This document shows, piece after piece, positions 53,010 to 61,202 of a stretch of DNA of 64,000 nucleotides. The stretch's first letter is position 1. Every line of letters begins with the position of its first letter. A program made the position numbers and the translations under genes. Origin of the DNA: Catellatospora vulcania (lineage in GTDB: Bacteria > Actinomycetota > Actinomycetes > Mycobacteriales > Micromonosporaceae). The notes below the pieces were generated by a model. The model saw only the letters and a list, made by a program, of their open reading frames with translations, did no database searches and was not told the origin of the DNA. Where the stretch lies: contig NZ_WARX01000026.1 in the NCBI RefSeq assembly GCF_009720385.1, positions 1-64,000 of the forward strand. Reading direction: 5' to 3'.

Positions 53010-53337
53010 GGGGTCGCTCCGGATCAGTGGGGGTCGGCTGGTGCGGGACGGGGAGCCGAAGGGGCGTTTGACCGTCCCGGCGACCGGCCACTGATCAGGC
53101 GCGGAGCACGGTGGATCTCGGCGACGGGTGCCATGACGCGTTCCCTCGGGGTCGGGCGTCCGGGCGGTCCGCGGCGCGCCGCCCGTGGAGGCGGAGCGCC
53201 CGGTGCCAACCCGGGCGACCGGTCTGCCGCGGTGTGCCGCGGAGGACCGGACGGTCGGCTCGGAGCCGGGTCGCCGAATGCTCGGCTCCGAAGTGGCGAG
53301 TGCGGAGGGCAGGACCAGGTCCGGCCCTCCGCCGGGG
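53010..53337. other. 328-base gap between GH95-like and second GSDH genes
   Basis: Holds the terminator of the GH95-like gene at 53302-53332 and the upstream region of the GSDH gene, with a nine-base inverted repeat GATCAGTGG (53022-53030) / CCACTGATC (53088-53096) over 57 bases. No open frame in it resembles a protein, and no promoter is clear. Confidence 0.5.
53302..53332 (-). terminator. Terminator of the GH95-like gene
   Basis: Stem GCGGAGGGC (53302-53310) / GCCCTCCGC (53324-53332), loop 13 bases, five bases after the stop codon. Confidence 0.65.
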
Positions 53338-56300
53338 TCAGAGTGTGATCATCTCGAACTTCTCCCAGGGGCCGATGGACGCGCGGTTGGCGATGAGCGC
53401 CGCGGCACCGCCGTTCTCGGCCACCACGTACTGGTTGTTGACGGTGGCCCGCAGGCTCACCGTGTTGTCGGAGTTGCGGACCAGGGCGAAGGTCTCCCAG
53501 GAGCCCGCCGAGGCCCGGTTGGCCAGCAGCGGGTTCGCGCCCGCGTTCTCCGCGCAGACGAACTGGCTGTTGGACCGGGCGCGCAGCGCGATGTTGCCGT
53601 TGCCGAGGTCGCTCACCTGGAACTGCTGCGCCGTGCCCACCGTGGTGGAGTTGGCGATCAGCGCCGTGGTGGCGTTGGCGGCGGTCACGTACTGCCCGTT
53701 GGCCTGGGCCTTCAGCGCGACGTAGCCGGTCGCCGGTGGTGTGCCGCCGGTGGTGACGCGCAACGCGTCCACCATGCCCACGGACGTGGCCTTGTTGACG
53801 ATCCGGATGGTGTGCTGCCCGTTGGTCAGGCCGGTCCTGGACCAGACGACCGCCTGCGCCTGCCGCGCCCCGGACACGTTCAGATTGACGTTGGCCTGGA
53901 ACACGTTGTCCAGGTACACGTCGACGTTGCCCATGTCGCTGAACCGCTCGGACAGGTACTCGATCCCGGTGCCGGTGAACGTGTACGAGGCCGCCGCGTT
54001 GACGGTGTTGGTGTGGTGGGTGTCGTCGTTGTAGTCGCCGTAGCCCCGGGCCGTGGTGTGGTACCAGCCGGCGTCGTAGGTCAGGTCGGTGTCGTTGACC
54101 AGCCCGCCGCCACCGCCGCCGCCCGGCGTGCCCAGGCCCAGCGTCGACGCCGTGTTGAGCAGCGACTTCTGGGCGTTGTTGGCGGTGCCGGTCAGCGTGG
54201 TGGCGCTGTAGCTCGACAGCGGCTTCACGGTGCGCTCGACCACGTACACCGTGTTGGCGGCGGTGGCGAAGCTGACCTCGGCCGCCGACGACGTGGTGAT
54301 GATCGCGTTGTCGGACGTGCGGCGCACCTGGATCTGCTGGGTGCCCCACGGGTTGACCACGGTGGCGTTCTTGCCGAACTGGCTGCGCAGCCCGACGTAC
54401 TTGACCTCACCGGCTTCGCGTTCCGAGCTGACCAGGAAGCCGTCCTTGGCCAGCAGGGTGAACTTGCCGACGAAGGAGGAGGCGGTGGGCGGCGCCGGGA
54501 ACACCCTGATCTTGTCGTTGTAGCTCTGCAGCAGCGACTCGTTCATGGCGACCAGGTGGATGCCGAGGTACTCGAACACCCCGTTGGTGTTGTTGGTCAT
54601 GCCGTTGGGGTAGTTCTGGTAGCGCTGCAGCATGGTCCGCATGCCGTTGAACGCCTGGTCGCCCAGGCCGAGGCGGGCCGCCTGCGCGTGGTCGTTGGCC
54701 CACACGTTGCTGTACGGGTTGGGCCGCACGTTCCACGTGTTCAGCGCGGTGCCGTAGTCGGCGTAGCCGATGCCGGTGCGGTCGTAGGGCCAGATCAGCT
54801 CGGCCGACACGTTCTCACCGTTGCGGGTGGGCGAGGTCGGCGGGTCGTGCGGCAGCCAGGCGTTGTTGCTCACCTGGTACGCCCACAGGTTGTCGACCAG
54901 GTTCTGCCAGCCCGCGCGCAGCCCGCTGTCCAGGCCGAGCTGCGTGCTGACCTGGATGGTCAGCGGCGCGAGCAGCCGCACCGCGGCCAGGTCGGTGATC
55001 GCGTTGCGCACGTCCCAGTAGGTCTCGTGGGCGTTGCTGTTGACCATCTGGTACTTGCCGTTGATCAGCTGGAACCGGTTCTGGTAGAACCGCAGCGCGT
55101 CCTTCATGTACGGGTACACCGTGTTCTGCAGGTACGCGGTGTCGTTGGTGTACCGGTACTGCAGGTACATGTTGTACGCGGCCTCGGTGCCGGTGGAGTA
55201 GATGTCGTTGACGTAGTCGCTGCCGACGGTGCCGCGGGCGTTGCCGTCCCAGCCCATCGTCTCGGGCACCCACAGCGAGTCGGTGCCGTACCGGGTCTGC
55301 GTGTACGCCTTCAGCGCGGTGTAGTTGCGGCTGTAGAGCCGGTTGAACACCGCCATCATGTCGGCGTGGTTGCTGGCCAGGAACGAGTTGTAGACGTCGC
55401 GCTGGTTCCAGTACCAGTAGCCGTTGCTCCACTTGGTCTGATCACCGGTGGCCCGGAACACGCCGTTGATGAAGTGCACCGGGTAGTTGCCGTACCCGCC
55501 CGCCGCGATCATGTACGTGGACAGGTAGTACACGTTCTCCAGGTAGTCGGCGTCGCCGGCGGCGTTCGAGTACTGCACGAACGACCTGCCCCAGAAGCTG
55601 TGCCACCAGTTCTTGTAGTTGGTGAACGTGGTGTTGTAGCCCGTCGACTTGGCCGAGGCCAGCTGGTTCTTGGCCTGGGCGACCGAGTCGAGGTTCGGCG
55701 AGTTGATCCGGCTGGCCGCGGTGAACCAGATGGTGTAGCTCGACGTCGGGGTGATGCTCAGCCGCACCCGGGTGCCGTTGACCACCGAGGCGCTGTAGGA
55801 CGCGCCCTCGACGGTGGCGGCGAAGGTGTAGCCGAAGTTGTTCGGGTCGGCCTGGCCGCGGCTGAACCACGCCGCGGAGGAGTCGCTACCCGTGGAGACC
55901 GTGCGCCAGGTCGTCAGGTTGGGCACGTCGGCGCTGTTGGAGACCCCGTTCGGGTCCCACAGGCTCAGCTCCAGGGTCGCGGCCGACACCCCGCCACGGG
56001 TGTCGTCGACGTGGATGCCCATCACCTCGGAGTTGGGTGAACCCATGATCGTGACGGTGCGGTTGCTGTCGTACTTCGTGGTCAGCGTGCCGTCGTAGAG
56101 CGACAGCCGCTGCTGGAAGGTGCTCGACCCGGCGTCGATGGCCGGGCTGGTCTGGAAGTTGAGCTGGCCGGCCGCGAACGCCGACTGCTGCGACAGGTCG
56201 ACGCCGGAGACCTGGGCGGTGATTCCGTTCTGGGACCAGACCATGGCTCCGGTGCGGCCGTTGCCGACGGTCAGGCCGTGCAGCGGGTTGGTGTTCTGGC

Positions 56301-56481
56301 GGTTGTAGACGAGGTCGTGCTTGGAGAGGTAGCCGGCGTAGTTGACGTTGAGGGCGCCGGTGGAGGAGTTGAACGCGGCATCGGTCGGCGATGCCAGGGC
56401 GGGCGCGGCGGGGACGGCCGCGCCCAGGCCCGCGGCGAGAACCGCCGCGAGGGCCAGGCGTGACGACTTGCTGAGGTTCAT
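53338..56481 (-). CDS. Secreted GH95-like/DUF5703 glycosidase with fascin-like C-terminus
   Basis: 1047 residues. Signal peptide about 1-30. The N-terminal beta-domain (PLHGLTVGNGRTGAMVWSQ) and the helical barrel (about 265-680; YLENVYYLSTYMIAAGGYG, NAHETYWDVRNAITDLAAVR) match GH95-type or DUF5703 proteins, which act on fucosides or related glycans. A spacer beta sandwich (about 805-915) and a three-repeat fascin-like module end it (RARSNSQFVCAENAGANPL, RATVNNQYVVAENGG). Strong GGAGG nine bases before the ATG. Its promoter carries the CCTATAGG palindrome shared with the sugar transporter. Exact substrate unknown. Confidence 0.85.
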   Translation of the reverse strand: MNLSKSSRLALAAVLAAGLGAAVPAAPALASPTDAAFNSSTGALNVNYAGYLSKHDLVYNRQNTNPLHGLTVGNGRTGAMVWSQNGITAQVSGVDLSQQSAFAAGQLNFQTSPAIDAGSSTFQQRLSLYDGTLTTKYDSNRTVTIMGSPNSEVMGIHVDDTRGGVSAATLELSLWDPNGVSNSADVPNLTTWRTVSTGSDSSAAWFSRGQADPNNFGYTFAATVEGASYSASVVNGTRVRLSITPTSSYTIWFTAASRINSPNLDSVAQAKNQLASAKSTGYNTTFTNYKNWWHSFWGRSFVQYSNAAGDADYLENVYYLSTYMIAAGGYGNYPVHFINGVFRATGDQTKWSNGYWYWNQRDVYNSFLASNHADMMAVFNRLYSRNYTALKAYTQTRYGTDSLWVPETMGWDGNARGTVGSDYVNDIYSTGTEAAYNMYLQYRYTNDTAYLQNTVYPYMKDALRFYQNRFQLINGKYQMVNSNAHETYWDVRNAITDLAAVRLLAPLTIQVSTQLGLDSGLRAGWQNLVDNLWAYQVSNNAWLPHDPPTSPTRNGENVSAELIWPYDRTGIGYADYGTALNTWNVRPNPYSNVWANDHAQAARLGLGDQAFNGMRTMLQRYQNYPNGMTNNTNGVFEYLGIHLVAMNESLLQSYNDKIRVFPAPPTASSFVGKFTLLAKDGFLVSSEREAGEVKYVGLRSQFGKNATVVNPWGTQQIQVRRTSDNAIITTSSAAEVSFATAANTVYVVERTVKPLSSYSATTLTGTANNAQKSLLNTASTLGLGTPGGGGGGGLVNDTDLTYDAGWYHTTARGYGDYNDDTHHTNTVNAAASYTFTGTGIEYLSERFSDMGNVDVYLDNVFQANVNLNVSGARQAQAVVWSRTGLTNGQHTIRIVNKATSVGMVDALRVTTGGTPPATGYVALKAQANGQYVTAANATTALIANSTTVGTAQQFQVSDLGNGNIALRARSNSQFVCAENAGANPLLANRASAGSWETFALVRNSDNTVSLRATVNNQYVVAENGGAAALIANRASIGPWEKFEMITL

Positions 56482-56544
56482 GGGGGAAAACCTCCGCGAA
56501 TGTGGGGGCAGAGTTTCCGGCCTGTTACCGGACCGTGTATGAAA

Positions 56545-56558
56545 TATCCTATAGGATA
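56545..56558. promoter_or_regulatory. TATCCTATAGGATA operator before the GH95-like gene
   Basis: A perfect 14-base palindrome 64-77 bases upstream of the GH95-like ATG. On the gene strand it contains TAGGAT, an actinobacterial -10-like box, with TTAACC about 18 bases before it. Shares 16 bases (AAATATCCTATAGGAT) with the transporter operator, inverted. FCD-type GntR or LacI repressors bind sites like this; the regulator is not in the window. Confidence 0.65.
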
Positions 56559-56637
56559 GATGAAGATCAGGTTAAGACATGTCGCTGCTTATATGGAAAT
56601 TGGTGACCTCAGTGGAAATGTGAGCGATCCTGTTGCC

Positions 56638-57720
56638 TCACACCGATCTGCTCGCCACGAAGTCGGCCAGCGCCCCCAGCGCCTGCCGCGACTGCTCCGC
56701 CACATCCAGGAACTCCAGCGCCCGCAGCGCCTCGGCCCGAGCCGCCGCGATCCGCTCCTCCACCGCGGCCAGCGCCCCCGACTCCGCCAGCACGGCCCGC
56801 ACCCGCGCCGCGCCCGCCTCGTCCAGCCCTGGATCCCCGACGTGTGCCGACAGCACCGCACGCGATCGCACATCCCCGCGCGCGAACGCCTCCGCCAGCA
56901 GCGTCGTCGGCTTGGCCTGGCGCAGGTCGTCCAGCACCGACTTGCCGGTGCGGGCCGGCTCGCCGAACACCCCGAGCACGTCGTCCCGCAGCTGGAACGC
57001 CTCCCCCAGCGGCTCCCCGAACGCCGCCAGCCCGTCCAGCACGGCATCGCTCGCCCCGGCCAGCACCGCCCCGATCTGCAGCGGCCGCACCACCGAGTAC
57101 CGGGCCGTCTTCAACTGCACCACCCGCGCCGCGCGCTGCCGAGCACCCACTCCGAAGTCGCCCATCGCCTGCGCGACGACCTCCAGGTACTCCCCCGCCA
57201 CCGCCTCGGCCCGCATCACCGCGAACAACCGCTGCGCCTGCGCCAGCCGCACCGGCGTCGCCGGGCAGGCGGCCAGCAGCTCCTCCGCCCACATCGCGCA
57301 CAGGTCCCCGCACAGCAGGGCCGTGTTGCGACCGAACGAGCCCGCGTCCCCACGCCAGCCGTGCCGGGCGTGCGCCGCGGCGAACTCCTCGTGCATCGAC
57401 GCCTGGCCGCGGCGGCGACTGCCCGCGTCGATGATGTCGTCGTGGATCAGCGCGAAGCAGTGGAACAGCTCCAGCGCCGCACCCGCGGTCACCGCCGCCT
57501 GGTCCTCGCCCCGCTCCTCGGGCGCGGCCACCCCGTGCCAGGCCCAGTAGCAGAACGCCGGCCGCAGCCGCTTGCCGCCGGTCAGAATGAACCGCCGCAC
57601 CGTGTCCAGCATCGGCCGCAGATCATCATCCGGCCACAACAACCGCTGCCCGTCCACGAACCCCGCCAGCACCGCATCGATCCGCGCCGCCAACAACGTC
57701 GGCGCGGGCGCCAGGGTCAC
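56638..57720 (-). CDS. Polyprenyl (geranylgeranyl-type) diphosphate synthase
   Basis: 360 residues. FARM region LFHCFALIHDDIIDAGSRRRGQ with the DDxxD site, GGKRLRPAF near the N-terminus, and the second Asp motif QLRDDVLGVFGE (DDxxG, usual in actinobacterial GGPP synthases). It makes C15-C20 or longer prenyl diphosphates. Positioned after the ebo-like genes, same strand, 142 bases on, so it may supply the prenyl group to the UbiA protein. GTG start at 57720. Confidence 0.92.
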   Translation of the reverse strand: MTLAPAPTLLAARIDAVLAGFVDGQRLLWPDDDLRPMLDTVRRFILTGGKRLRPAFCYWAWHGVAAPEERGEDQAAVTAGAALELFHCFALIHDDIIDAGSRRRGQASMHEEFAAAHARHGWRGDAGSFGRNTALLCGDLCAMWAEELLAACPATPVRLAQAQRLFAVMRAEAVAGEYLEVVAQAMGDFGVGARQRAARVVQLKTARYSVVRPLQIGAVLAGASDAVLDGLAAFGEPLGEAFQLRDDVLGVFGEPARTGKSVLDDLRQAKPTTLLAEAFARGDVRSRAVLSAHVGDPGLDEAGAARVRAVLAESGALAAVEERIAAARAEALRALEFLDVAEQSRQALGALADFVASRSV

Positions 57721-57768
57721 GGCGTCCCTCCAGCCCGCGAGCCCCGCGGAGCCCGCGGCCGACCGCGC

Positions 57769-57830
57769 TGCAGTTTCGGGGAAACTGCATCATGGACCGC
57801 GCTGATTCGCGCAGTTTCCCCGAAACTGCA
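57769..57830. repeat. Nested palindromes, two inverted copies of a self-complementary 20-mer
   Basis: TGCAGTTTCGGGGAAACTGC at 57769-57788 is itself a hairpin (8-bp arms around GGG). Its reverse complement is at 57811-57830, so the pair can also form a 20-bp long hairpin with a 22-base loop. GACCGCGCTG is repeated at 57761-57770 and 57795-57804. The element fills the 142-base gap between the phosphatase and prenyl synthase genes and probably terminates. Confidence 0.8.
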
Positions 57831-57862
57831 GAAGCCCGAAATCGCGCGACGAGCGCGGGGGG

Positions 57863-59236
57863 TCATGACGACGTTCCGGCAAGGCGCAGGAGCAGGGCCT
57901 TCACCTCGGTGGCGGCGATACGGTCCGCCGCGGGGCCCGGGTCGGTACAGAGCAGCAGCGGAGCGTCGTCGGCGCCGGGCGGCAGCAGGCCGTGCGAGCC
58001 GCGGATCGCGTCCGCGCCCGCGTCCAGGCCGACCACGTTCATCCGGTAGCGCATGCCGAGCTTCTTGCGCACCAGCGCCTTCGCCGCCCGCCCCTTCGCC
58101 GAACCCGGACCGGCCGGGTCGAACAGCAGCTCAGCGGGGTCGTAGCCGGGCTTGCGGTGGATCTCCACGTGGGTGGCGAAGTCCGGCGCGCGATCCTCGT
58201 CGAGCCAGTAGTAGTAGGTGAACCAGGAGTCCGGCTCGGCCAGCAGCACCAGCTCGCCGGAGCGCTCGTGGTCCAGCCCCTGCCCCGCCTTGCCCGACTC
58301 GTCGAGCACCTGGCCGACGCCGGGCAGCTCGGCGCACAGCTTCGCCACCGCGGCGACGTCGGCCGGATCACGCACATAGACGTGGGCGACCTGGTGGTCG
58401 GCGACCGCGAAGGCGCGCGAGGTCCACGGGTCCAGGTATTCCATGCCGTCCTGGGTGTGCACGTGCAGCAGCCCGGCGGCGCGCAGCGCCCGGTTGACGT
58501 GCACCGGCCGGCTGACCTCGGTGATGCCGTACTCGGAGAGCGCGACGACGGTCGCACCCCGCGCGGCGGCCGCGTCGAGCAACGGGCCCAGGGTCTCGTC
58601 CAGCTCGGCGGCGGCGGCCGCGGCCTGCGGCGCGGACGGGCCGAAGCGCTGCAGGTCGTAGTCGAGGTGCGGGACGTAGACCAGGGTCAGGTCCGGGTTG
58701 CGGGTGGCCATCACGTGCACCGCGGCCGCGGCGATCCAGGCCGAGGAGGCGATGCCGGCGCCCGGTCCCCAGTAGCTGAACAGCGGGAACGTCGGCAGCT
58801 CGTCGTGCAGCTCGGCCGGGATCGTGTAGCAGTCGGGGTCCTTGCGGCCGTCGGCCCGGTAGATCGGGCGGGGCGTGATCGTCCAGTCGACGTCCGCGCC
58901 CATGGCGTACCACCAGCAGATGTTGGCCACGGTGTAGCCGGGCCGGTCGCGACGGATCGCGTCCCAGACCCGCTCCCCGCCGACCAGCGCGTGGCTCTGC
59001 CGCCACAGCAGCACCTCGCCGAGGTCGCGGAAGTACCAGCCGTTGCCGACGACGCCGTGCCCGGCCGGGGTCTCGCCGGTGAGGAAGGTCGCCTGCACCG
59101 AGCAGGTCACCGCGGGCACGACCGGGTCGAGCCGGGCGGTGAACCCGCCGGCGAACGCGGTGCGCAGCCGCGGCATGTGCGCCAGCAGCCGGGGCGTCAG
59201 CCCGACCACGTTCAGCACGACGAGTGGCTTGCTCAT
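57863..59236 (-). CDS. Alkaline-phosphatase-superfamily protein of the ebo-like cluster (EboF-like?)
   Basis: 457 residues. Alkaline phosphatase/nucleotide pyrophosphatase fold: LNVVGLTPRLLAHMPRL at the start, DPVVPAVTCSVQATFLTGETPAGHGVVGNGW with the nucleophile Thr/Ser, LVYVPHLDYDLQRFGP, ALSEYGITEV and ADHQVAHVYV (metal ligands). The ATG shares a base with the upstream EboE-like stop. It would remove a phosphate or phosphodiester from a cluster intermediate. Last gene of the operon. Confidence 0.85.
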   Translation of the reverse strand: MSKPLVVLNVVGLTPRLLAHMPRLRTAFAGGFTARLDPVVPAVTCSVQATFLTGETPAGHGVVGNGWYFRDLGEVLLWRQSHALVGGERVWDAIRRDRPGYTVANICWWYAMGADVDWTITPRPIYRADGRKDPDCYTIPAELHDELPTFPLFSYWGPGAGIASSAWIAAAAVHVMATRNPDLTLVYVPHLDYDLQRFGPSAPQAAAAAAELDETLGPLLDAAAARGATVVALSEYGITEVSRPVHVNRALRAAGLLHVHTQDGMEYLDPWTSRAFAVADHQVAHVYVRDPADVAAVAKLCAELPGVGQVLDESGKAGQGLDHERSGELVLLAEPDSWFTYYYWLDEDRAPDFATHVEIHRKPGYDPAELLFDPAGPGSAKGRAAKALVRKKLGMRYRMNVVGLDAGADAIRGSHGLLPPGADDAPLLLCTDPGPAADRIAATEVKALLLRLAGTSS

Positions 59237-60354
59237 CACGAGACCCCCAGGGCGGCGAACTGGTCGCGGGCGAAGGCGAGCTCGGCCGCGATGCCCTCGG
59301 CCAGCCCGGCGTCGTCGACGGGACGGGCCGACGGCGGCAGCACGTCCCAGGTGTACGTCTCGACCTCGAAGTGGTCGCAGTCGCTGTTGGTCAGCAGCGC
59401 CGCCAGGCCCTCGCGCAGCACCGTGGAGCTGGTGCGCAGCGGGTCGAGCGCGGCGGCGTGCAGTGGCGCGTGGAAGTGGATGCGCCACGGGCCGGGCGCG
59501 TCGGAGGCCAGGGCCTGCGGCAGGTCGTCGAAGCGCTCGCCGGCCGAGCTGCGGGTCTGGTGCAGGAAGCGCGGTTCGGCGTACGCCGCCAGCACCTCCC
59601 GGGCCGCCTCCGGGTCCTCGACCTCCAGGGCCTGTGACACCTGCACCTTGACCACGGCGACCCCGGCGGCCTTGAGCTTGGCGACCGCGTCGACCGGGTC
59701 CTCCCAGCCGCAGGCCAGGTGCGCCAGGTCGACGCAGACGCCGAGGTGCTCGCTGGCCACCGCGGACAGCGCCGCGACCGCCTGGTCGGTGGACTCCACC
59801 ACGCAGCCGGGCTCGGGCTCCAGCGCGACCCGGATCGGGCGCTCGCCCCGGGCCAGGCCCGCGGCCAGCTCGTCGAGCTGCGCCTTGGCGGCCCGGAAGC
59901 GGCGGCGGTCCCACGGCTCGCGCCAGGCCAGCGGCAGCGTCGAGATGGAGCCGCGGGCCGCGTCGTCGGGCAGCAGCTCGGCCAGCACCAGGGCAAGATC
60001 GAGGGTGTATCGCAGCCGCCGCGGGTCGGTCCAATCCGGCAGGTACACGTCGTGCTTGACCACCGGCGCCTGGAACGCCTGGTAGGGGAAGCCGTTGAGG
60101 GTCACCGTCTCCAGCCCGCGCGCGGTCAGCTCACGCCGCAGCTTGCCGCGCAGTTCCGGCTGCTCGGCCAGGGCGCGGGCGACCGGGGCGGCCAGCCACA
60201 GCCCGAGCCCGAGCACGTCGACGCCGAGGCGTTCGCGCACCGGCACCGCGAAGCGGTCCAGCTGCGACAGCACCCCGTCGAAGTCCTCCGCGGCGTGCAC
60301 GTTCGTGCAGTACGCCAGGTGGACCGTCGCGCCGTCGGCGTCGCGCAGCCGCAT
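59236..60354 (-). CDS. eboE: EboE-like TIM-barrel sugar-phosphate isomerase-fold protein
   Basis: 372 residues. AP-endonuclease-2/xylose-isomerase-like barrel: YCTNVHAAEDFDGVLSQLDRF, ALEPEPGCVVESTDQAV, VCVDLAHLACGWEDPVDAV and HFHAPLHAA supply the metal ligands (Glu, Asp, His). This is the metabolite-traffic protein EboE type. The ATG shares a base with the TatD-like stop (TGATG). Substrate unknown; in cyanobacteria the ebo genes are needed for transport of a scytonemin precursor. Confidence 0.87.
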   Translation of the reverse strand: MRLRDADGATVHLAYCTNVHAAEDFDGVLSQLDRFAVPVRERLGVDVLGLGLWLAAPVARALAEQPELRGKLRRELTARGLETVTLNGFPYQAFQAPVVKHDVYLPDWTDPRRLRYTLDLALVLAELLPDDAARGSISTLPLAWREPWDRRRFRAAKAQLDELAAGLARGERPIRVALEPEPGCVVESTDQAVAALSAVASEHLGVCVDLAHLACGWEDPVDAVAKLKAAGVAVVKVQVSQALEVEDPEAAREVLAAYAEPRFLHQTRSSAGERFDDLPQALASDAPGPWRIHFHAPLHAAALDPLRTSSTVLREGLAALLTNSDCDHFEVETYTWDVLPPSARPVDDAGLAEGIAAELAFARDQFAALGVS

Positions 60355-61202
60355 CACGAACCTCCGCGCAGGATCGAGTTGCCCGCGAAGGTGGCCCCGG
60401 TGTCGGCCTCGTCGAGGTCGAGGCGGCCGGACTGGCCGTAGAACTCGACCGGGTTGCGCCACAGCACCCGGTCCACGTCGTCGTCGCTGAACCCGGCGGC
60501 CAGCATCGCCTCGCCGGTGCGCAGGGTGAGCAGCGGATCGGACTTGCCCCAGTCGGCGGCGGAGTTGACCAGCATGCGCTCCAGCCCGTACTCGCGCAGG
60601 ATGGCGACCATCCGGTCCGGCGACATCTTGGTGTCGGGGTAGATGGAGAAGCCCATCCAGCAGCCGCTGCCGGCGACCTCGCCGACGGTCGGCTCGTTCA
60701 GGTGGTCGAGCACGACCAGGCCCGGGTCGATGCCGGACTCCTTGACCACGTCGAGGCTGCGCCGGGTTCCGACGACCTTGTCCCGGTGCGGGGTGTGCAC
60801 CAGCGCGGGCAGGCCGTGCTCGCGGGCCAGCTGCAGCTGCGCCGCGAACACCTCGTCCTCCTCCGGCGTCATCGAGTCGTACCCGGTCTCGCCCACCGCG
60901 ACCACCCGGTCCTTGGCCAGGTAGCGCGGCAGCACGGCCAGCACCTCGCGGCAGCGCGGGTCGTTGGCCTCCTTCGGGTTCAGCGCGATGGTGCAGTGGT
61001 GCGCGATGCCGTACTGGCTCGCCCGGAACGGCTCCCAGCCGATCAGCGCGTCGAAGTAGTCGGTGAACGAACCCGGGTTGGTGCGGGGCTGGCCGAGCCA
61101 GAAAGCCGGCTCGACCAGCGCTCGCACACCCGCCGCCGCCATCCGCTCATAGTCGTCGGTGGTGCGCGAGGTCATGTGGATGTGCGGATCGAAGATGCGC
61201 AT
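60354..61202 (-). CDS. eboB: TatD-like hydrolase, EboB type
   Basis: 282 residues. Metal-dependent hydrolase barrel with DPHIHMTSRT, CTIALNPKEAND, GETGYDSMTPEE, LVHTPHRDK, VLDHLNEPTV and a late NSAADWGKSDPLL. Start ATG at 61202 overlaps the fusion gene stop. EboB is conserved in ebo clusters from cyanobacteria to actinobacteria; its reaction is not known. Confidence 0.9.
   Translation of the reverse strand: MRIFDPHIHMTSRTTDDYERMAAAGVRALVEPAFWLGQPRTNPGSFTDYFDALIGWEPFRASQYGIAHHCTIALNPKEANDPRCREVLAVLPRYLAKDRVVAVGETGYDSMTPEEDEVFAAQLQLAREHGLPALVHTPHRDKVVGTRRSLDVVKESGIDPGLVVLDHLNEPTVGEVAGSGCWMGFSIYPDTKMSPDRMVAILREYGLERMLVNSAADWGKSDPLLTLRTGEAMLAAGFSDDDVDRVLWRNPVEFYGQSGRLDLDEADTGATFAGNSILRGGS

Noticed and set aside
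47697-53348. Open frame of 1883 residues opposite the ThuA and GSDH genes
   Set aside because: Antisense frame created by the strong third-position GC bias. Composition is Arg/Gly/Val-rich, with no domain, signal peptide or ribosome site; the opposite strand has clear families.
56638-57720. Defective prenyl synthase because the second Asp motif is DDxxG
   Set aside because: DDxxG is usual in actinobacterial geranylgeranyl-type synthases, and the first DDxxD is intact.
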